From Rhea pennata (Eukaryota > Chordata > Aves > Rheiformes > Rheidae), in the NCBI RefSeq assembly GCF_028389875.1, contig NC_084663.1:95221190-95285189 (forward strand): a DNA stretch of 64,000 bases. The letters are read 5' to 3'. The notes below the pieces were generated by a model. It searched no databases. It was given only the letters and a program-made list of their open reading frames with translations, and had not been told where the DNA came from. Of this stretch, positions 19,845 to 34,745 are shown piece after piece (position 1 is the first letter of the stretch; each line of letters starts with the position of its first letter). The position numbers were made by a program, and so were the translations under genes.

Positions 19845-22800
19845 TATGAATGGGGCTTTACTAGTTTGCCCACTCTACTATTAGACTAATTGTTACCTCA
19901 TTTTTAGACTTGTTTACCATTTTATTCATCCTTTTTACAACTTGCTCTGCAAATATCATCCTATGGAGTACTGTATACATCTGCACAGTTAGATTTTTAT
20001 TTGCAGAGGGTAAGCTTGATGTGTGATGCTTCCAGTAATGCCTTGCTTATCACATATGTCCATGGAAAAAATACTAATATTAGACAAACTTGGACTGGAT
20101 GAAGTGACATTACTAAGTCTGTAAGTTAGACTCATTAACAGCTAAGCAAAGTGTTTTTCTTCTGCTTTTTAAGGAACTAATAAGATGAACTAGTTAAGAT
20201 GTCCAAATAAGTGCTTTTGCTGAACTGCAAGTCATTGGGCATAAATAACTGTGCAGACCTTGAAAACAACAGAACAACATAAAAAGTGATAGTCTTACAG
20301 CTGCCTTGTCCAATACATTTGTGTCTTTGCTTGTAGATTTATGTTAAATGGAAAGAACTGCTCACTGCAGATCTCTTCAGCATTTCTTTGAAGAATATGT
20401 AGTTTGGTTATGCTCGTATAGACACTACCAAACTTCTATAGGAGGACCAAAGAGATGTATAATAATTAAAAATGACTGGAATTACTCATAATATGGCTAG
20501 ATATTCCTGCCACTTTCCTATCATTTGTCTTTGAAAGGCAGTGAATTTGCTCTACTTGCCCCAGGTATACTGAGCAACTTCTTTCCTAGAAAAGCTGATG
20601 TGGTCCAGGAGGGCAGCATCTGACCACAAAGGCAGTTTCTTTAGCAATGTAATTTCCTTTCCTTCAGTGAAATTTAGTGGAATTCAGCAGAGTTCAGGGA
20701 GACACATGACCAGACCAGCACATAATCAGGAGCAGGGAATGCTGAACCAGATTTAATGGTGGATGAGAAGGATTTGCACCCTTTCCCCAAACCCTCTCTA
20801 GCAAATTTTAAGCAATATGCATAACGAGCTGTGTGAGGGCAGATGTTTCATTTATAGTAACTCCATGCAGTAGGGTCTGGATTAAAAACAAACAAAAAAA
20901 AAAGATTGTTTTTAAATTATGTTTGTTTTTTTCAAACGGACAAACTGAAATCCTGATTCTGTAAGAAACAGAGTGCCCTCCTCCCCTGCATTCAGTGTCA
21001 CTAGGATGTGCTCCAATCTGAACAGCACAAAAAAACAAAGTCAATGATACGTGGCAGAAGACATTAGAAAGTTATGTACATAAGCACACTGCCCCCACGG
21101 GGTGGACATTTGAAGTATAGCTCTAGCTCTAAATGAGTCTTTCAAAAGACATGCATTAGCATGTGGACAGGAAAGAGCATCTGTTGTTCAGCAATATGCA
21201 CACTCTGTTTTCCAGAGGACGGAGTGCAGAAGAAATGCTGATGGCAGTGGGCCACTTTGTATATGCATCAGTAGTGAGATGGTTAGGCTGGAAAAGTAGC
21301 TCCCTCTGTTCAGAACACCTCCTGTAAAAAGCTTGTTTTCTTCTAACTACTTTTGCAAATGCACCGGTAGGTACAGGACAATAAATTCTGTACAAATACT
21401 ACCAGTTCATCAGGTTTGATACTACAGAAGTGTATTTTTTTCACTATTCTAATATCTGTATATACTCCTAAAGGAATGCAGAACTAGACCCTGGTGAATG
21501 AACAAGAGTTGCAGGATCTAGTCCCTTCATTTTTGAGCTTCATCTGTATTTTTTCAGTGTAAACCAGAGAAATGAGTAGCATAAACTTACTAACTGCAGT
21601 AAGCCTATTGCTTAAGAAGATAAGCACAGAAAATAATTTATAGCTCAAAGGGATCTCAAGACTTAGAAAAAAAAAATCAAGACTGTTTCACCTTGAAAGG
21701 AATGTAAATATTCACCTCATTTCTAGGACCCACATACTTTTCTTCTCTTTTTTAAAGAGAACCTCCCTTAGCTATATGTGCTGTTAATGCTTAAGTTTTA
21801 GAATGTTCAGGTTTATCACTGCCTTTCTAAAGTAACTGAGGTTGTTTATTCTGAAGTAGATCTTAAGAAAATACTTGGCTCCTCATACAGAAACAATGCA
21901 AGTTTCTCCACTGCTTTTCTGAATAAATATATTTAATACTGTACAAGTATTAAGGTGCTCTATCCTGAGACTAAAGGGATAATCCAAGCAGGAGAAAAAT
22001 ATATTAAAGTGTCTGAGATTTGATGTCTTCTTAGAAGACTTCAGTTGGTCATTTTTGAAAATACCTTCGATTTTGCTAAGTGTCATGAAATGGTACGTGG
22101 AACTAGATGTGAGATTATCTAGATGAGCTTAATTCTGAAGGTGAGAGTAGTCGACTCCCAGACATTTCTTTGTTTAGAAATGTATAATGGGAAACTGCAG
22201 ATGCATAGCCAAGGAAAGATCACCATTTCTCTCAATAGTTGTCTGCTTTTCTTTAGTGTCTTTCTCTGAAAGGTCTTGGAGATTTTGGCAAACTTACACA
22301 AAATCTGTCTCAGGGCAGTCTTGTGAGCTAAGTATGAGTATTTTTGCAGCTCTGCATCTTGGCTTTACAGTGGTCTTAATGTAAGCTCTGAAATAAATAA
22401 TACCTACTTCACTTGGCAAATCTAAGACTTGAGTTTCACTGGTACAGTTCCATTAAATCCAGTTTTCTGTTAGCATATCAGAAGAAATATTCTCTGGTTT
22501 TCTGAAGAGCTTGTGTGTTAATAGTAGCAGGGATATATTGGCCAAAAGCAGTGTGTCATTACAGCCAACTACAATCTTATATTTGAGTATAATTCGTTGT
22601 TCTATATCACTATTGTCTATAAGCTTTTTTTTAAAGGGCAGAATTTTTTACCCGTGAGAATACTTGAGATGTAGAACTTTTGCTATGCTGTGAAGTGAAG
22701 AAGATAGTTATGTGTCTAATAGAAGTTGAGGATTATTACAAAAGTTTATTTCGATAAACCAAAATCAATTGACAAAGTGAACCCCATGGATATGTTAAAC

Positions 22801-23753
22801 ATTTTAATAACTTGACTGAGCTGTGAATTCGGAAGGTGTTTACCAAATTCTCATTCTGAAAAACCTGCTTTTTTAGAAACAAAAAGTTCCAATACCAGAA
22901 CTCGATGGCCAGAAAAGAGGTGACCTGCCAGTGTTTCTCCTGTGACCTTCTGAGCCTTCCAATTCTGACTCTCACTTGGGCATTATTCCAGCAGTGGTTG
23001 TAAGTCTGTTTTTTGTTGTGAGAGAATTTGATTAGGATTCAGCCTATTGAGCGGTATCGTCTGCATCTCCTTATATCCCCTTTTGGGGAATCTCCAGCAG
23101 ATTGTCAGAGAACTGGAAAAATAAGCCTACTACACTCACTTTGCTGGCTGAGGTACAACCATGCATAGCAAAGACACTTATAAAGAACTCCAATGATGAA
23201 GCTAATACAGTTTGTGGAAAAGAACTCTAGGATATACTTCTTAAAAGAAGTAACTGTTCATATAAGAGCAGGTGTCATTGTATTCTTAAATTGAAGAAAT
23301 GCAGGTCAAAACAGATCCTGAAGTCTTATGGAAACAGTAGTCTCTTGGATTTAACTTTTAATGTTTACACTACATGTAGAGTGAAAGTTAAAGTGAATTT
23401 CTCAGCCTAATATATTTTCGGTAGCACAAAATAAAGAAACAATTCATTTAAGGAGTGGTCATTTGTTAAGCAGAACATCTGATCCATTTTTTTTAAACAT
23501 TGTTCAAAAGAGATGTCCAGAACACTAAGGTAGCTATTATGGTTAAAAAGGTATGACCTTTCTGGTTCCACTAGCAACAGATTTTGTTTGAATTTCATGA
23601 GTGGATGGAAGTCTAATGAGTTTACAAACACCACTCAGAGAAAGGTAGCTGCTCTCAAGAAAATTTAAATTATTGTTAAATATTGGTGCCTTTTAAAAAA
23701 CTATATGGTAGTTAATAATAGAAAAGATATGCCTGTAACTTTATTTAAATAAA
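19845..23753 (+). terminator. TMEM45A 3' UTR region with candidate poly(A) signals
   Basis: AATAAA occurs at 21380-21385, 21922-21927 and 23748-23753. The last has a TG-rich stretch (GATGTCTGTCATGTTTCC) about 20 bp downstream, typical of a cleavage site. The true 3' end cannot be decided from sequence alone; the first signal would give a 3' UTR of about 1.5 kb. Confidence 0.3.
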
Positions 23754-26700
23754 AATGATTTATTCATCTAAGATGTCTGTCATGTTTCCAGGGGAAAATG
23801 TAATCATTTATGGGGCAGGGTGAAGTGGGGTAGACATGTCACCCGTATGGCCCACCTGGATGATTGTGCTAGTTGGGACAGGAATTTAAGAAAGGCCAAT
23901 TCTGTCTTGACAAATTTCTTTGCTTCTATCATTTTACTGTCACTTACAGTACAGATTAAAATAGCTGTTCTTGAGGTTTGAACAGTGGATCTTCACAGAT
24001 TTATGGAAGTGACCCAGATTTGGGTCCATTCTCCTGTTCCATATACCACAGAGCAACCAGCAAGGCACATGAACAGGACTGTGTGAACTGTGGATTCTTC
24101 TGTTTTGGCAAGCTCAATAATAAAAATATTTAAGATTATTTTGACCTATTTAACTTCGCTCTGTTTTCCTTTTAAAGGAAAAAAAAAAACTTTTTCATCT
24201 ATAAGATGAAAATGCATTCTGAAACAAAAGCCTGAAGTATTTGCAAAAAAGTTTGTAAATTGTGAATTTTTTCCTCTCCATATTTTTGACCACTTTTTAA
24301 AACTAGGGGACTGGTTTTGGCAAAAATTTGCAAGCAGTTTGGCCTCTCTCAGACTGTGTTTTGGTGGATAAATTTATTATTCATTAAATATTATAGTCCC
24401 ATGGCTTTCTTTCATCGTTCTATGGATTTGATACCACTTTGCTATATATTTTACAAGGGATGTTTTTCAGTTATAAGAGAACTTCAAGTGGCATGTTCTT
24501 CTCTGTACATAAGAAAGCTTTTAAATTTCTCCAGGAGTGGGTAAGGAAGAGAAAGTCAGCACTTACCTATATCATCTTTATTTTCACAAAACCTGAAAGA
24601 ATCGCAGAAGACTTAAAATAATCAATAAGAAATTTTAAAGAGCTAGAAATCACTTTAAATAAATCAGTTGGGGAATCAACTAGTTTGCATTAGAAAACCA
24701 AATATACCAACATCTTCATATTCCCTGAGGTTGGGGCTAGGGCCAGTTACCCCCAAACATGTCACCAGAGAGACTGTTTACTCCCATGCTTGATGGCAAG
24801 GAAGAGCCAGTGACAGACTACATGCCCTATCCCATACAGGTAATCATGTGAAATGCACATTTTGGCAGCCACACTCTATATAAAACATAGCAGATGCAGT
24901 GTGTGGCAGGAGCGCAGCTCAGAGTTGGGATGGGATTCTCCTGGTGCAGAAGGCTGGGAATTTCATGGTCACTTCAGCATTGGGCTGAGGCATGCAGGAA
25001 ACAATTTTAGTTCAGATCAAGAGAACACCTTAGGAGCAAATCTCTGGATTGTTCTAACTTCAAGTGCTTTGGTTTGCCTCCTGGAGAGGTATCAGAGCGT
25101 GGGAACAGGAGTCCTTTTGAATGAAACTAATCGAAAGATGCACTGCAGCAGTGTGCCTGATGTGCTCCAAGTACTAATGGGCTTTTGAGTCTATGGAACA
25201 AAAATAGAGTCCCAAAATATAGCTGCTATATAATGCATAATTGTTGCACTCCACAGGTCTGCTCCTAATGCAGCATGGATGTAAGGTCTGTAGATAAGGT
25301 GAAGGGTTTGTCTGATACTGGAAGGAGGAAGAGAACCCCGATCACAAGCATAAACAGAATAAATGTAGCTTTCTCTCATTTCTCTTATCTAATTTCTGCA
25401 AAGCTTTGTCATTGCTCTAAATTCTATAAACACTTTTATTTACTTTTATCTAAACCTAGCTTTAATTAAGTGTAAAATTGGCAGTTCAAGGCGTTTTGAT
25501 CCTGCAGGTTCATTAGTCCTTAAAACTGAGGCAACTAGACAACTTTTTGTCTGGTACTTAATGCATTCCTCCGTGAATGGTTTCAAATGTAATAGGGTTC
25601 AATTCCTTTGAGCTACAACACTTGGGTTAAGAATTACTAGTACAAAAGTCTGGAAGAAAACAGTAGCTTTTTTTAATCCATAAAAAGTCCTTTAGCATGT
25701 ATAATAGAGGAAGGAAGCCTGATTTCCAAGGACTCCCAAGGACTGTGCAACTGCAGCACATCTGTTAAAAGGGAAAAAGAGATGACTGGAAAACTGCTGG
25801 TCTCTTGCCTTTAAAATCTATTCTGGGTAAATATGTACTTGCTCAGAATATGTTAGTAAAGAAGTGTAATACTTGTACAATAAGGCATAACCAATCTCCA
25901 AAATGTTTTTATTTCAGAGCAATAGTTTTTAACACCTTATTATGTAATTGTTATGGTTCACAGATCTCTGTACGATATTGGATATACTTCTTAGAACAAA
26001 AATGCATAAAAAATCTGGTTGGAAAACATAATGTCAAGTGCTACAGCATACTTAGGAAACTGATTCAGAAAAAGAGATTTTGTGCAAGGAATACAGCTTT
26101 TTAACCTCCAAATATTCTGCAAGGAATAGCAGATCAAGGTCACAGTAAGGGCATGTAATTGGAGTAGAAATGGTTATGCCTACATATTGTGTTTATTGCT
26201 GAGCAGAAGAAAGAAATGCGAAAGAGGTTATTTTTATAAAGACAATCTACACACCTGAATAGCAATTAACCAACTAGAAATCACTACTAAAACTCAAAGA
26301 TTGAAGGGAGGAGAAGCTGTACTTACTATAGAAAACATTCCAGTCTGCCTATAGCATTGTTTAATAGATGGAAGGTTGCTAAATATACTCTCTGGGACTT
26401 TTATGGGTCCTGTGTGGCAGTCCCAGAAACCATGATGCTGATTCCCTGCTCCAGAAATGAATGACAGCTCAAGAGACAGCTTGCACTGCTTTGCCGAATG
26501 TTTGTAACTCAAACTCAGCCAGATGCAGTTGACATATGAAAAAATCTCAGAGATGGTGTTTACTGCTGGCACTGCATTTTGTTCAGGCTTGAAAACAAAA
26601 CAGAAAGGAAATAAGAAACATCTGGCTTCAATTATGGCTCAAAAGAAATGGAGGAAAGCTGAAGAAACATATTTAGTCACTCAGGAGCAGTTTTGCTTCT

Positions 26701-29296
26701 CCACAGCTGCATTGCACATACAGTTTTACAAGTAATGAGGTTTGCTTTCAATTTGATAACTCTATCATGTAAACATGGTTTAATATTTTCATAAACAAAA
26801 ATGTACTGTTCTTTAGAATATACTAATTGATTTGTTTGGGTTGTGCCATATGTTTCTTTATGCTTCTTTAAGTTTTATGTAAAATATTAACAGGAAGCTA
26901 GAAGTTCCTAATCTTTTTCACTCATAGTCCTATTTCCTTTGCTGTTTCCCAGGTTACAAAACTTCTTCCATTTGCCGTCCTGGGACCATAACCCAAGGTT
27001 TGGGAATCACAGTATTTTATATATAAAAAAGTAATGCAAAAATGCATTCAAAACACAGCATTCTGCTCCAAGATATACCTGAGATTAGGAAGGATTCAGG
27101 GATCCTATTTCGCTTGAGCAGAAAGAAGCATGTCAACACAAATTTCTGTCTCTTTCCTACTCTGTATATTCATTTAATACCTCTGCAAGTATACGGAAAA
27201 TCATCATTACTACTATGAGAGGACACTAGAAAATTAGACATGTGATTCAAAACCTGGTTATGCTTTTAGTAGGCCATGATCTTCAGACTTGGTGCTATAT
27301 TGGGCATAGCTTAACCTAATGTTGCTTAAATGGCCTGTGACTCAGTTTCTCCCTCTGTAAGATCAAGTCCTGTGCATGCATTGCTATATTCCTGAGTATC
27401 TATATTCCTGGCTGCCACCTTCCTGAATGTCTTGTAGACCCAGTTTTAAACTCTTACCTCTTTTAATCCAGGAACATCAAATATTTAACTGCTTATCTTA
27501 ACAGGCTGGAACGTAATTAAAATGCCCAAGGGCAGTAAACCTCCATGGTAACCAGGATAAGGAGGTAATGCTTCTCTCCAGCTGGAGGTTGCAGCTGCTC
27601 CACTGCTGCTGGGTGACCTCTGGGGACCCATTCCCACCCCTCCAAAAGAGAAAGGGTGCCAGTGCCTGCAGCCGTCTGCCTGGTAAGGGGTTTCTGGGGT
27701 TGTGCCTTTGGTGGAGGTAAAAGCCTCCAGTCTGCTGCACCATACCGGGGGACTTCTTTCTATTATTCTTTCTTTTGGGCTGGCAGCCCAAAAGTGACAT
27801 TTGGGGTCACAAGTGCCATAGCCTCCAGCAGAGTTGTAGGTTTGTCCCCATAACTGTCACCAGCATAGTGGTACAGACTTTCATTAACTAAAACCTCTGA
27901 GCCAGATTTTAAGACTTTTGGGTGTCTGAAGAAGCATAGTAACTGTAAATGCTTAGATCTGCATTTTTATTCTGCATTATTTCTGCAGATTTCTGCATTT
28001 CCTCAGCCTTCCATGTATTGTTCTGGGATACTTTCTTTGCCTTTCAGAAGCTTCCTTTAGTTACAGGGTATTTTGCTTGCTACTAATTAGATGCTCAATA
28101 CTTTCAGTACGATTTTTTTATTATTAGGTCTAAGTCTGTTTCCCAGATTGCTACCAAGGATGTCAACTGTATGCTTTATATTGCTCATAATTTTCTTGAG
28201 AAGAGGAAAAAAAAAATCTTAATGTTCTGTAATGCATTAAAGAAACAGTAGTGCCTAGCTGGGCACTACAGCCCAAGAGACCTGAGCCCTTTTTCCACTG
28301 TGAGCCACTGGGTTTCTGTGTGTCCTTCATAAATCACTTCAGGTTTTTGGGCCCCATGTCTACACTGGAGATATAAGTTCTTCTGTAATTACAAAAGCCA
28401 AATATACCTCCTTTCTTCTCTAAGAGCCACCAATGAAGAACATTATGTAAGAGCAAAGTATTGGTCCTGCTAACATGCAGGAAGTTCAACAATAGGTCTG
28501 TGACAATAAAAAAATGCTCTTTATTCTAGTTAGTTCTTTAAATATCTCTATTTGTCCATATTGATCTTGAATGCAAGATTAATTTCTTAGTTTTCAATTT
28601 GTCAGCAGGAGACATGGTAGCTTGCGGAATAAGATACAGTTTTCAAGAATTCTAGTGTTACGACTTCTTTCTGCTTCATATTTTACTGGTGTCTTTTACC
28701 CTTTTTCCTTTTCTTCCCGTCATTCTGTCTCCTGCTTCTTTCTGGATGAAGCAGATGGCTCAGAAATCTGAAGACATAGATTTTATCCTCAGTTGTACTA
28801 GAATCCTGCTGAGTGACCAAACTTCATGGTGGGGATGCATAGAGGGGGTGCAATAAAGCTCTTTCACCAGGAGCACTGTGGCTTTCATCCAAACTTTCAT
28901 TTCCCCCTGCCTCCCCCTTTGCTCTACCTGCCCATATTATGTAGCATGGAAATGCCATATCCTCTTCTGAAAATAAGTGTCAAGATCCTAGTCTAGGCCA
29001 GTCCTATTAAAGTCATTTTTTCCATCTACTGTCAGCGCAACAGGAATATTACATCCCTCTCACTGCATAGGAGACTTAGTTCTCACCCTTCTGCAACCTC
29101 CTTTTTTCCTTTCCATCCTCATTGCTGCAATGGTTGTGACTACACCAGTAAACTAAATAACATTATGCAATGGGGCAAACTCTCAGCTGGTAGCACATCT
29201 CTCAGCATGGTTTTGGCCCGCACCAGCTAGCGCTCCCCAGACAGCACGCAGGTAAGTTTGGGGTCTAGTGGCAGTTCCCAGGAGGCAATACACACA

Positions 29297-29329
29297 ATAT
29301 ATAGAATATACACAATATATTCTATATAT
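29297..29329. repeat. Perfect AT-rich inverted repeat (possible cruciform)
   Basis: ATATATAGAATATA and TATATTCTATATAT are exact reverse complements, 14-bp arms around the five-base loop CACAA. It lies inside a longer TA/CA-rich tract at 29290-29340. Confidence 0.85.
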
Positions 29330-31073
29330 ACAATATATGTGAGGGCACTCTGCTGGGAAGAGGGGCTAGATGGCATGGCCATGAGCTGTGCTGCACACTC
29401 AGAGAACAGGCTCAGGTCCTGATCAGGGTATAAGCATTAACATAACCAGGGCTCTGCTCTGCAGCATTTCCCTATAACAAGCAGGAGACATGAGAGTTAA
29501 TGCTTTGAAAAGTGGAATGTTTTATCAGGTGGAAAAAAGGTAGAAATTCTTGTGAATTACTTCTCTAGTAAAATATATTTTTTAAAGGAACTGAATAGGT
29601 TAAAGTTCTAACAGTAGACAAGTAGTTAATGGCATCTCCATCACAAGGATATCAAGATACAAAAACATTTTATGAGAGAGCAGACTCAGCCTGCACCACA
29701 ACATGCCTTTGCTCTGCTGGGACAGAAGGTTGGGATCATCTGTTGTGCAGTGAATGTGACCCTTTGGACCCTGCCTATTTGGCAGCAGTGCCCGAAGCTT
29801 TTTTGATGGAGATGTCCTTCCTCTCACATCAATGTTTAAAGTCTTTCAAACTTTGTATTTTGTTGGAAAACAGAATAGTCCAGCACTCGGTCCCTGGAGT
29901 ATTTTTCTTGTAATATATTTACTCTTTATTTGATTTCTCTGATACAGCTTTAGAGAAATGTCTTGAAAGTTTCTCACTCTTCTGGTTGAGATCTGATTTT
30001 CTCATCAAAAGACAGAAATAAATGTCAAGCTAGTTGGATAAATTGTGTTTTTAAGGGTAAATATTTAGCTTTGCAGGGTATTTAGTAGATGCCTTACACT
30101 CACTGCATGTAAACAAAACATGTGTTGTACCTGTTCAAATTTTTAATACATATGGAAAACTCTGTTGAAAGAATATGGGAGATTGCATATTATGTACCTG
30201 AAAATCAGTTCAGTGCAGGCTTGTAAGAACCTTATGTGCACAAAGTTGGAACAGAAAACTTGCCAGGGGGTTTTCTCAGCAAAATACTCACTGTATTTTG
30301 ACATGATACAAAAATTATGTATGAACTCAAATTCAAAAATCACAGAGAGAATCAGATGCTTCTTGGTGTTCTTTCAGTAGGAGGTCAAATATGATCAGAG
30401 ACTTGGAAGCCCAGGGAAATGCCTACATGAGGATACATGAGGATATATTTACTTGATCTATCAGAAGTTGGTGGGGACGGAACATAACTAAGCACAAGAA
30501 GTGGCACATAAGTAAGCACTAACTGCTTAACTTATGTCAATAATAGCCTGCCTCTGTGTTTTCCTTGATGATCCTAAATCCCAACGAAATGGGAGTTAAT
30601 TCTCAATGTAGCTTTTGCTTATATCTAAGATTTCTACAAGTGCAGGACCATTAGCTGCTAGGACTTGGAGCTGAGCTGAAACCGCTTCAACTGTGGAGAA
30701 TACCTTCATGCCCACCTGATGTAGTGCTTGCTGGGCACAGTTGTGATGTTTCCTCTTTTTTCAAACTTTAACTGTAAGTGTTAGTATTAATAGTTTGTTA
30801 ATAACAGTGGTGCTCCTTTTTTCTGAACAGTGTGTGATGGCTTAGGTTTATGCAAGAACTGCACTTTTCATTTTAAAATACGTACGCTTAATTAATGGAC
30901 ACAGAGGTAAGGCAGAGGCCGTGTGCAGGATCCCACTATTGAAGCTAAGTCCATACCTCCCACTACAAGTGCTGGATTTTCTACTTTACAGCATTGTGCT
31001 TTTCTGCTTTACTGCTTTAAAACGGGATAGTTAATGGCTGGAATGTGAGCCCTCTTCCTCCCTCCCCCCCCCC

Positions 31074-31094
31074 CTTTTTTTTTTACCTATCAAT
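31074..31094. repeat. C11-T10 homopolymer tract
   Basis: A run of 11 C is followed directly by 10 T. The exact length may vary between reads. Confidence 0.85.
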
Positions 31095-32924
31095 TTTCTT
31101 ATACTCCTTTTTGCAGCTCATGACTAATACAGCCAAAGTCAGATCTGGACCGTGCATCCTGACCCGGTCTTAGAAGTGCCGCCTCTAACTCTTCAGCATC
31201 AGGCTGCCCTGGGCGCTCTCTTGTCCCACTCCTCCACTGGCCAAGCAGTGTCCAGTGCTCCCTGGCTCTGCTCTGGCCATCTCAGTGTCAGATGTGCCTG
31301 ATGGCCCTGCAGTGTGATCTGCACACATGTTGCTTCTGGCACACGACTACCGAGCAAGACAGATGCTGGGAGCCATGCAGCAGGCTCAGGAGTGTTATTT
31401 TGTGGGGCCCCACCAGGCTCCCAATGCAAAGCAAGCAGCAAAGCGGGGTTGGAGGGGGAACAGCTGTCCAAACATATATCCATGTTCCCCCATTATATCC
31501 ATTCCCTGCAGCTGCCTAGGTTGGGCCACCCAGATCTCAATTACTTCATGAGTGCTTCTTCCCTTTCTGTAAGATTTCCAGTGGAGAGACAATGTGTTTG
31601 GAAAAGCTGATGGCTAATGGAGACATCACCTAGCTGTGCAGAGATGTTATTCCACACTCCTCATAGACATCTGGCCATCATGTAGCTGAGGCAGACCAAA
31701 ATACAAACCCTAAATAGCAACAACATGAGCAAAAGTCGAGCAGCGCCTGCCAAAAACAGGATTGCCCCAGCCACGTGGCACATACTTCTATTATATGAAT
31801 CCCATTAAGCTGTAAGGAAGTTAGACAATCAACATTAGCACATGTGTTCCTGACAGCACTATTAACTTTTTAATCTTCTGGCTTTTCTTTTCTATCAGAG
31901 TCTGAAAATACAGACACTGAAATGCCAGATCTAATGGCAGCCTTCAACTTTAGTTTGCTGCATCATATCAAGGCATAAATTACATCCAATGTGCAGATAC
32001 ACAATTCCCACCACGAATCTTATGGTGAGGGATTCCAGACTCCATGCCTCCAGCTAGGAATAGGGTTAAATAAACCAAGAAGAAACCTTAGGCCCTAGGT
32101 TTCCTCCAGGTCTTGGTCCTGTCTCCCAAAGCACTAGGTACACCAGCCCATTCTCCTCTGTAATTCCTGCTGCAGAGTATCCCTTATCCATTCAGGATTT
32201 GCCAGCCTCTTTTTTTTAAGAAACCTTGACATTTTTAGAGCTTGCCAAACACAGCGAATGCCGTGGTACACCTAGAAGTTTCCAAAAACTACAATTTTTC
32301 CATTATTGCTTCTATCATGCATTTTTTGAGTTTGTAAATAGAAAATACAGTTAGTTGTTTCGCGAAGCTGTGGCAGCTTGTGCAAAAACTACTTCAAAGT
32401 CTGCTCACTCCTACCAAAAGACAAAATAAAAATTGGCACCTATCCTGGAGAGTGAGTAGAAGCTATGGCTGGGATTGGGGGTATGGATTTTTATCTGCTT
32501 TATCCTCTAATGCCTGGCTTAAACCAGAATATCTCTGTGTGATTCTTGGAGGTGTGATTACCCACCTGCCTGTTACCAGCCTGGGTCCCTTAAGCGCTGG
32601 GCAGTCCCTGGTCCTCTTTTGCCTTGTAGTTCCCTAAGAAATCCTGCAGAAGCAATTTGAGCTTTTTATGAGTTTAACAGCAAGAGCTTTTTGCAGATTA
32701 GAAGCCCACACCACCACTCCCGAAATGCAAAGCCATTTTTGAAAGCTTTGACCCCACATTCATGCCATGGGGGCATGGGGCGGGGGGAGAGTAGGAAGGG
32801 GCTAGTGATTGTGGATCACAGAATGGAATATTTTTTAACTGAACTTCCAGGTAAATCAGCATCACATTTGCTCCATTCCTTCAGCAAACTAATATCTACA
32901 TATATGTATTACTAAATACATAGT

Positions 32925-32962
32925 TATACACACACACACACGTATAAATATACATATATATA
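32925..32962. repeat. CA / TA microsatellite
   Basis: About seven AC units (32928-32941) followed by a TA-rich stretch to 32962. Confidence 0.9.
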
Positions 32963-33924
32963 GTTTCTTTGTTTACACAGAACCTACAGAATCTGTGTTA
33001 CCTCCATGCTTTTGCCTCAGCAGTGGAGCCTGCATTTGTCCAGAAGAGTGGGTGGGCTTGCTTTGCGAGCTAGGTTAGTATAAGCACCGTACCATAAGCA
33101 GCTGGTGTTATTTCTGTGAATGCAGCCCCTGCTTTGGAGGCCTCTCATGTGTCCACCCTCTCCTGAGATCAGCTCAGTAGAAGCACGGACGAGCTTCTAC
33201 TTTCTAGGCGAGACCATACGTTTCGTCCACTTCTGTCATTCCCTTAAATGAACAGCATATCTGGGAAAGACATTATGAGTTTCCACTGACCATAGCCTGT
33301 TTCTAGCCAATTTGGCCTTTGTTTGGATTCCTCTGTTTGAACATCTTGAAAATCTGATTGAGACCTCAGTGGCTACATCAGGATGGGCCAGAGTTAAAGG
33401 GATACAACTGAGGAGCCTGCAGGATAATGCCCACCATCAGCTCCTGCTGCTACCGCTGCTGGTTTTGGAAGAGTCAAGTTTTCTGTGCCTGGCACAGCAC
33501 TGGCCTGCTTGACTCCCATTTCAGGCTCCTCTGCCCCAGCACCACATCCTTCCACACCTGCAATTGGAGGAAGCGGAGTGTGTAGGGGATCCACATCAGC
33601 TAGAAGGATGCTGTCTCCTTATCGCAGGAGCTGGTAATGATGCTCAGCTCACATTTTTCAGGCAACAACCTGTGCTGCGGCCAGTGCCTATCAAGTTTGT
33701 CATGTCACTTGTCATGTGAATACTCACTGTCAGGTGTCTTGCTGCGCAGTGACACCTTTGGCAGAAGAACTCATGTTTGCTCAGAAGGACATCAAAAGCT
33801 TGAGTAAAGGGAAAGATGAAAGATAGATCTTGAATATGTGTTTGTGTATGAATGCATACATGTTCATGCATGAATGTAGTAATTCCTTCCTGCCTTTCCT
33901 CCATTAGAAGCAAGCCAGCAGCAC

Positions 33925-34745
33925 CACAAAAGTATTCAAATCCATAGGTCTAGATGGGATTCATCTAGATTCATGCTGAAAAACCCAGCTGATGTTGCAG
34001 TAGGGCTGCTGTCTGGCAACTATGAAAGATCACAATGATCAGGGGAGGTTACAAATAACTAAAAAAGGTTAATGTTATGCATAACTTTGAGAAAAGCAAG
34101 TAGGAGGACCAGGAAAACTGTAAGCTGATCAGGCTCACCTCAGGCCCTGGAAATGTCATGGAGCACGTTCTTGTGGAGTCTATTTCCAAGCATGTGAAGG
34201 AGAAGAAAAAATCAGGAACAGTCTACACAGATTTACAATGGGCAAACCACGTTCAGCCAACCTAATTGCCTTTCCTGATGAAATGACTTGCTATGCAGAA
34301 GACAGGAGAGTAGTATATGTAAAATACCTTGATATTAGTGAGATTTTGACACTACCTCCCTCAGCATTTTCTTATTTGGGGCTGGATGAACGGACTGGTA
34401 GCTGAGCTGAAAATTAACTGGATCACCAAAGTCAAAGGGTAGTGACGAATATCTTAATGGTCAACTGGCATTCTCTAAGAGTAGAGTAGCCCTTCAGTCA
34501 ATATGAGGGCCAGTGTTGTCTTCATCAATATCTTCATTGATGACACAGTAGGAACCTTCAGTAAAGCTGAGGACAGTACTGAACTTGGCAGCAAGAGGGA
34601 GGTATGGTTGACACACTTAACGACAGAGCTTCCACCCAGAGTGACCTCAAGAACTGGACTGAGAGAAACCTCACAGCACCCAGTAAGGTCCAGTGCAAAT
34701 CTCTGCGCTTGGGGCATTGGTACAGATGAGGAACTGACTGGCTGA
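33925..34745 (+). mobile_element. Decayed CR1 LINE fragment, sense, reverse-transcriptase part
   Basis: Several words match avian CR1 ORF2. They are ATAGGTCTAGATGGGATTCA near 33945, the GCTCACCTCAGGCCCTGGAA stretch at 34133, GGAGCACGTTCTTGTGGAG at 34159, and the CAGATTTACAATGGGCAAAC to GATGAAATGACT stretch at 34229-34289. CATCAATATCTTCATTGATGACACAG at 34524 falls in the same ORF, and TCCAGTGCAAATCTCTGCGC follows at 34689. The frame is broken many times, so the copy is dead. It lies between TMEM45A and the ADGRG7 remnant. Confidence 0.8.

Larger units (their letters stand above)
23754..33920. other. Gene-poor intergenic stretch
   Basis: About 10 kb with no exon I can support on either strand. 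I searched for the missing amino-terminal exons of ADGRG7 (membrane anchor, EGF-like cysteines) and did not find them. Moderately GC-rich patches near 27540-27700, 31180-31620 and 33350-33620 have no coding signature and may be old repeats. Confidence 0.4.

Noticed and set aside
24853-25188. 111-codon plus-strand frame
   Set aside because: No domain, no splice signals and no similarity that I recognise.
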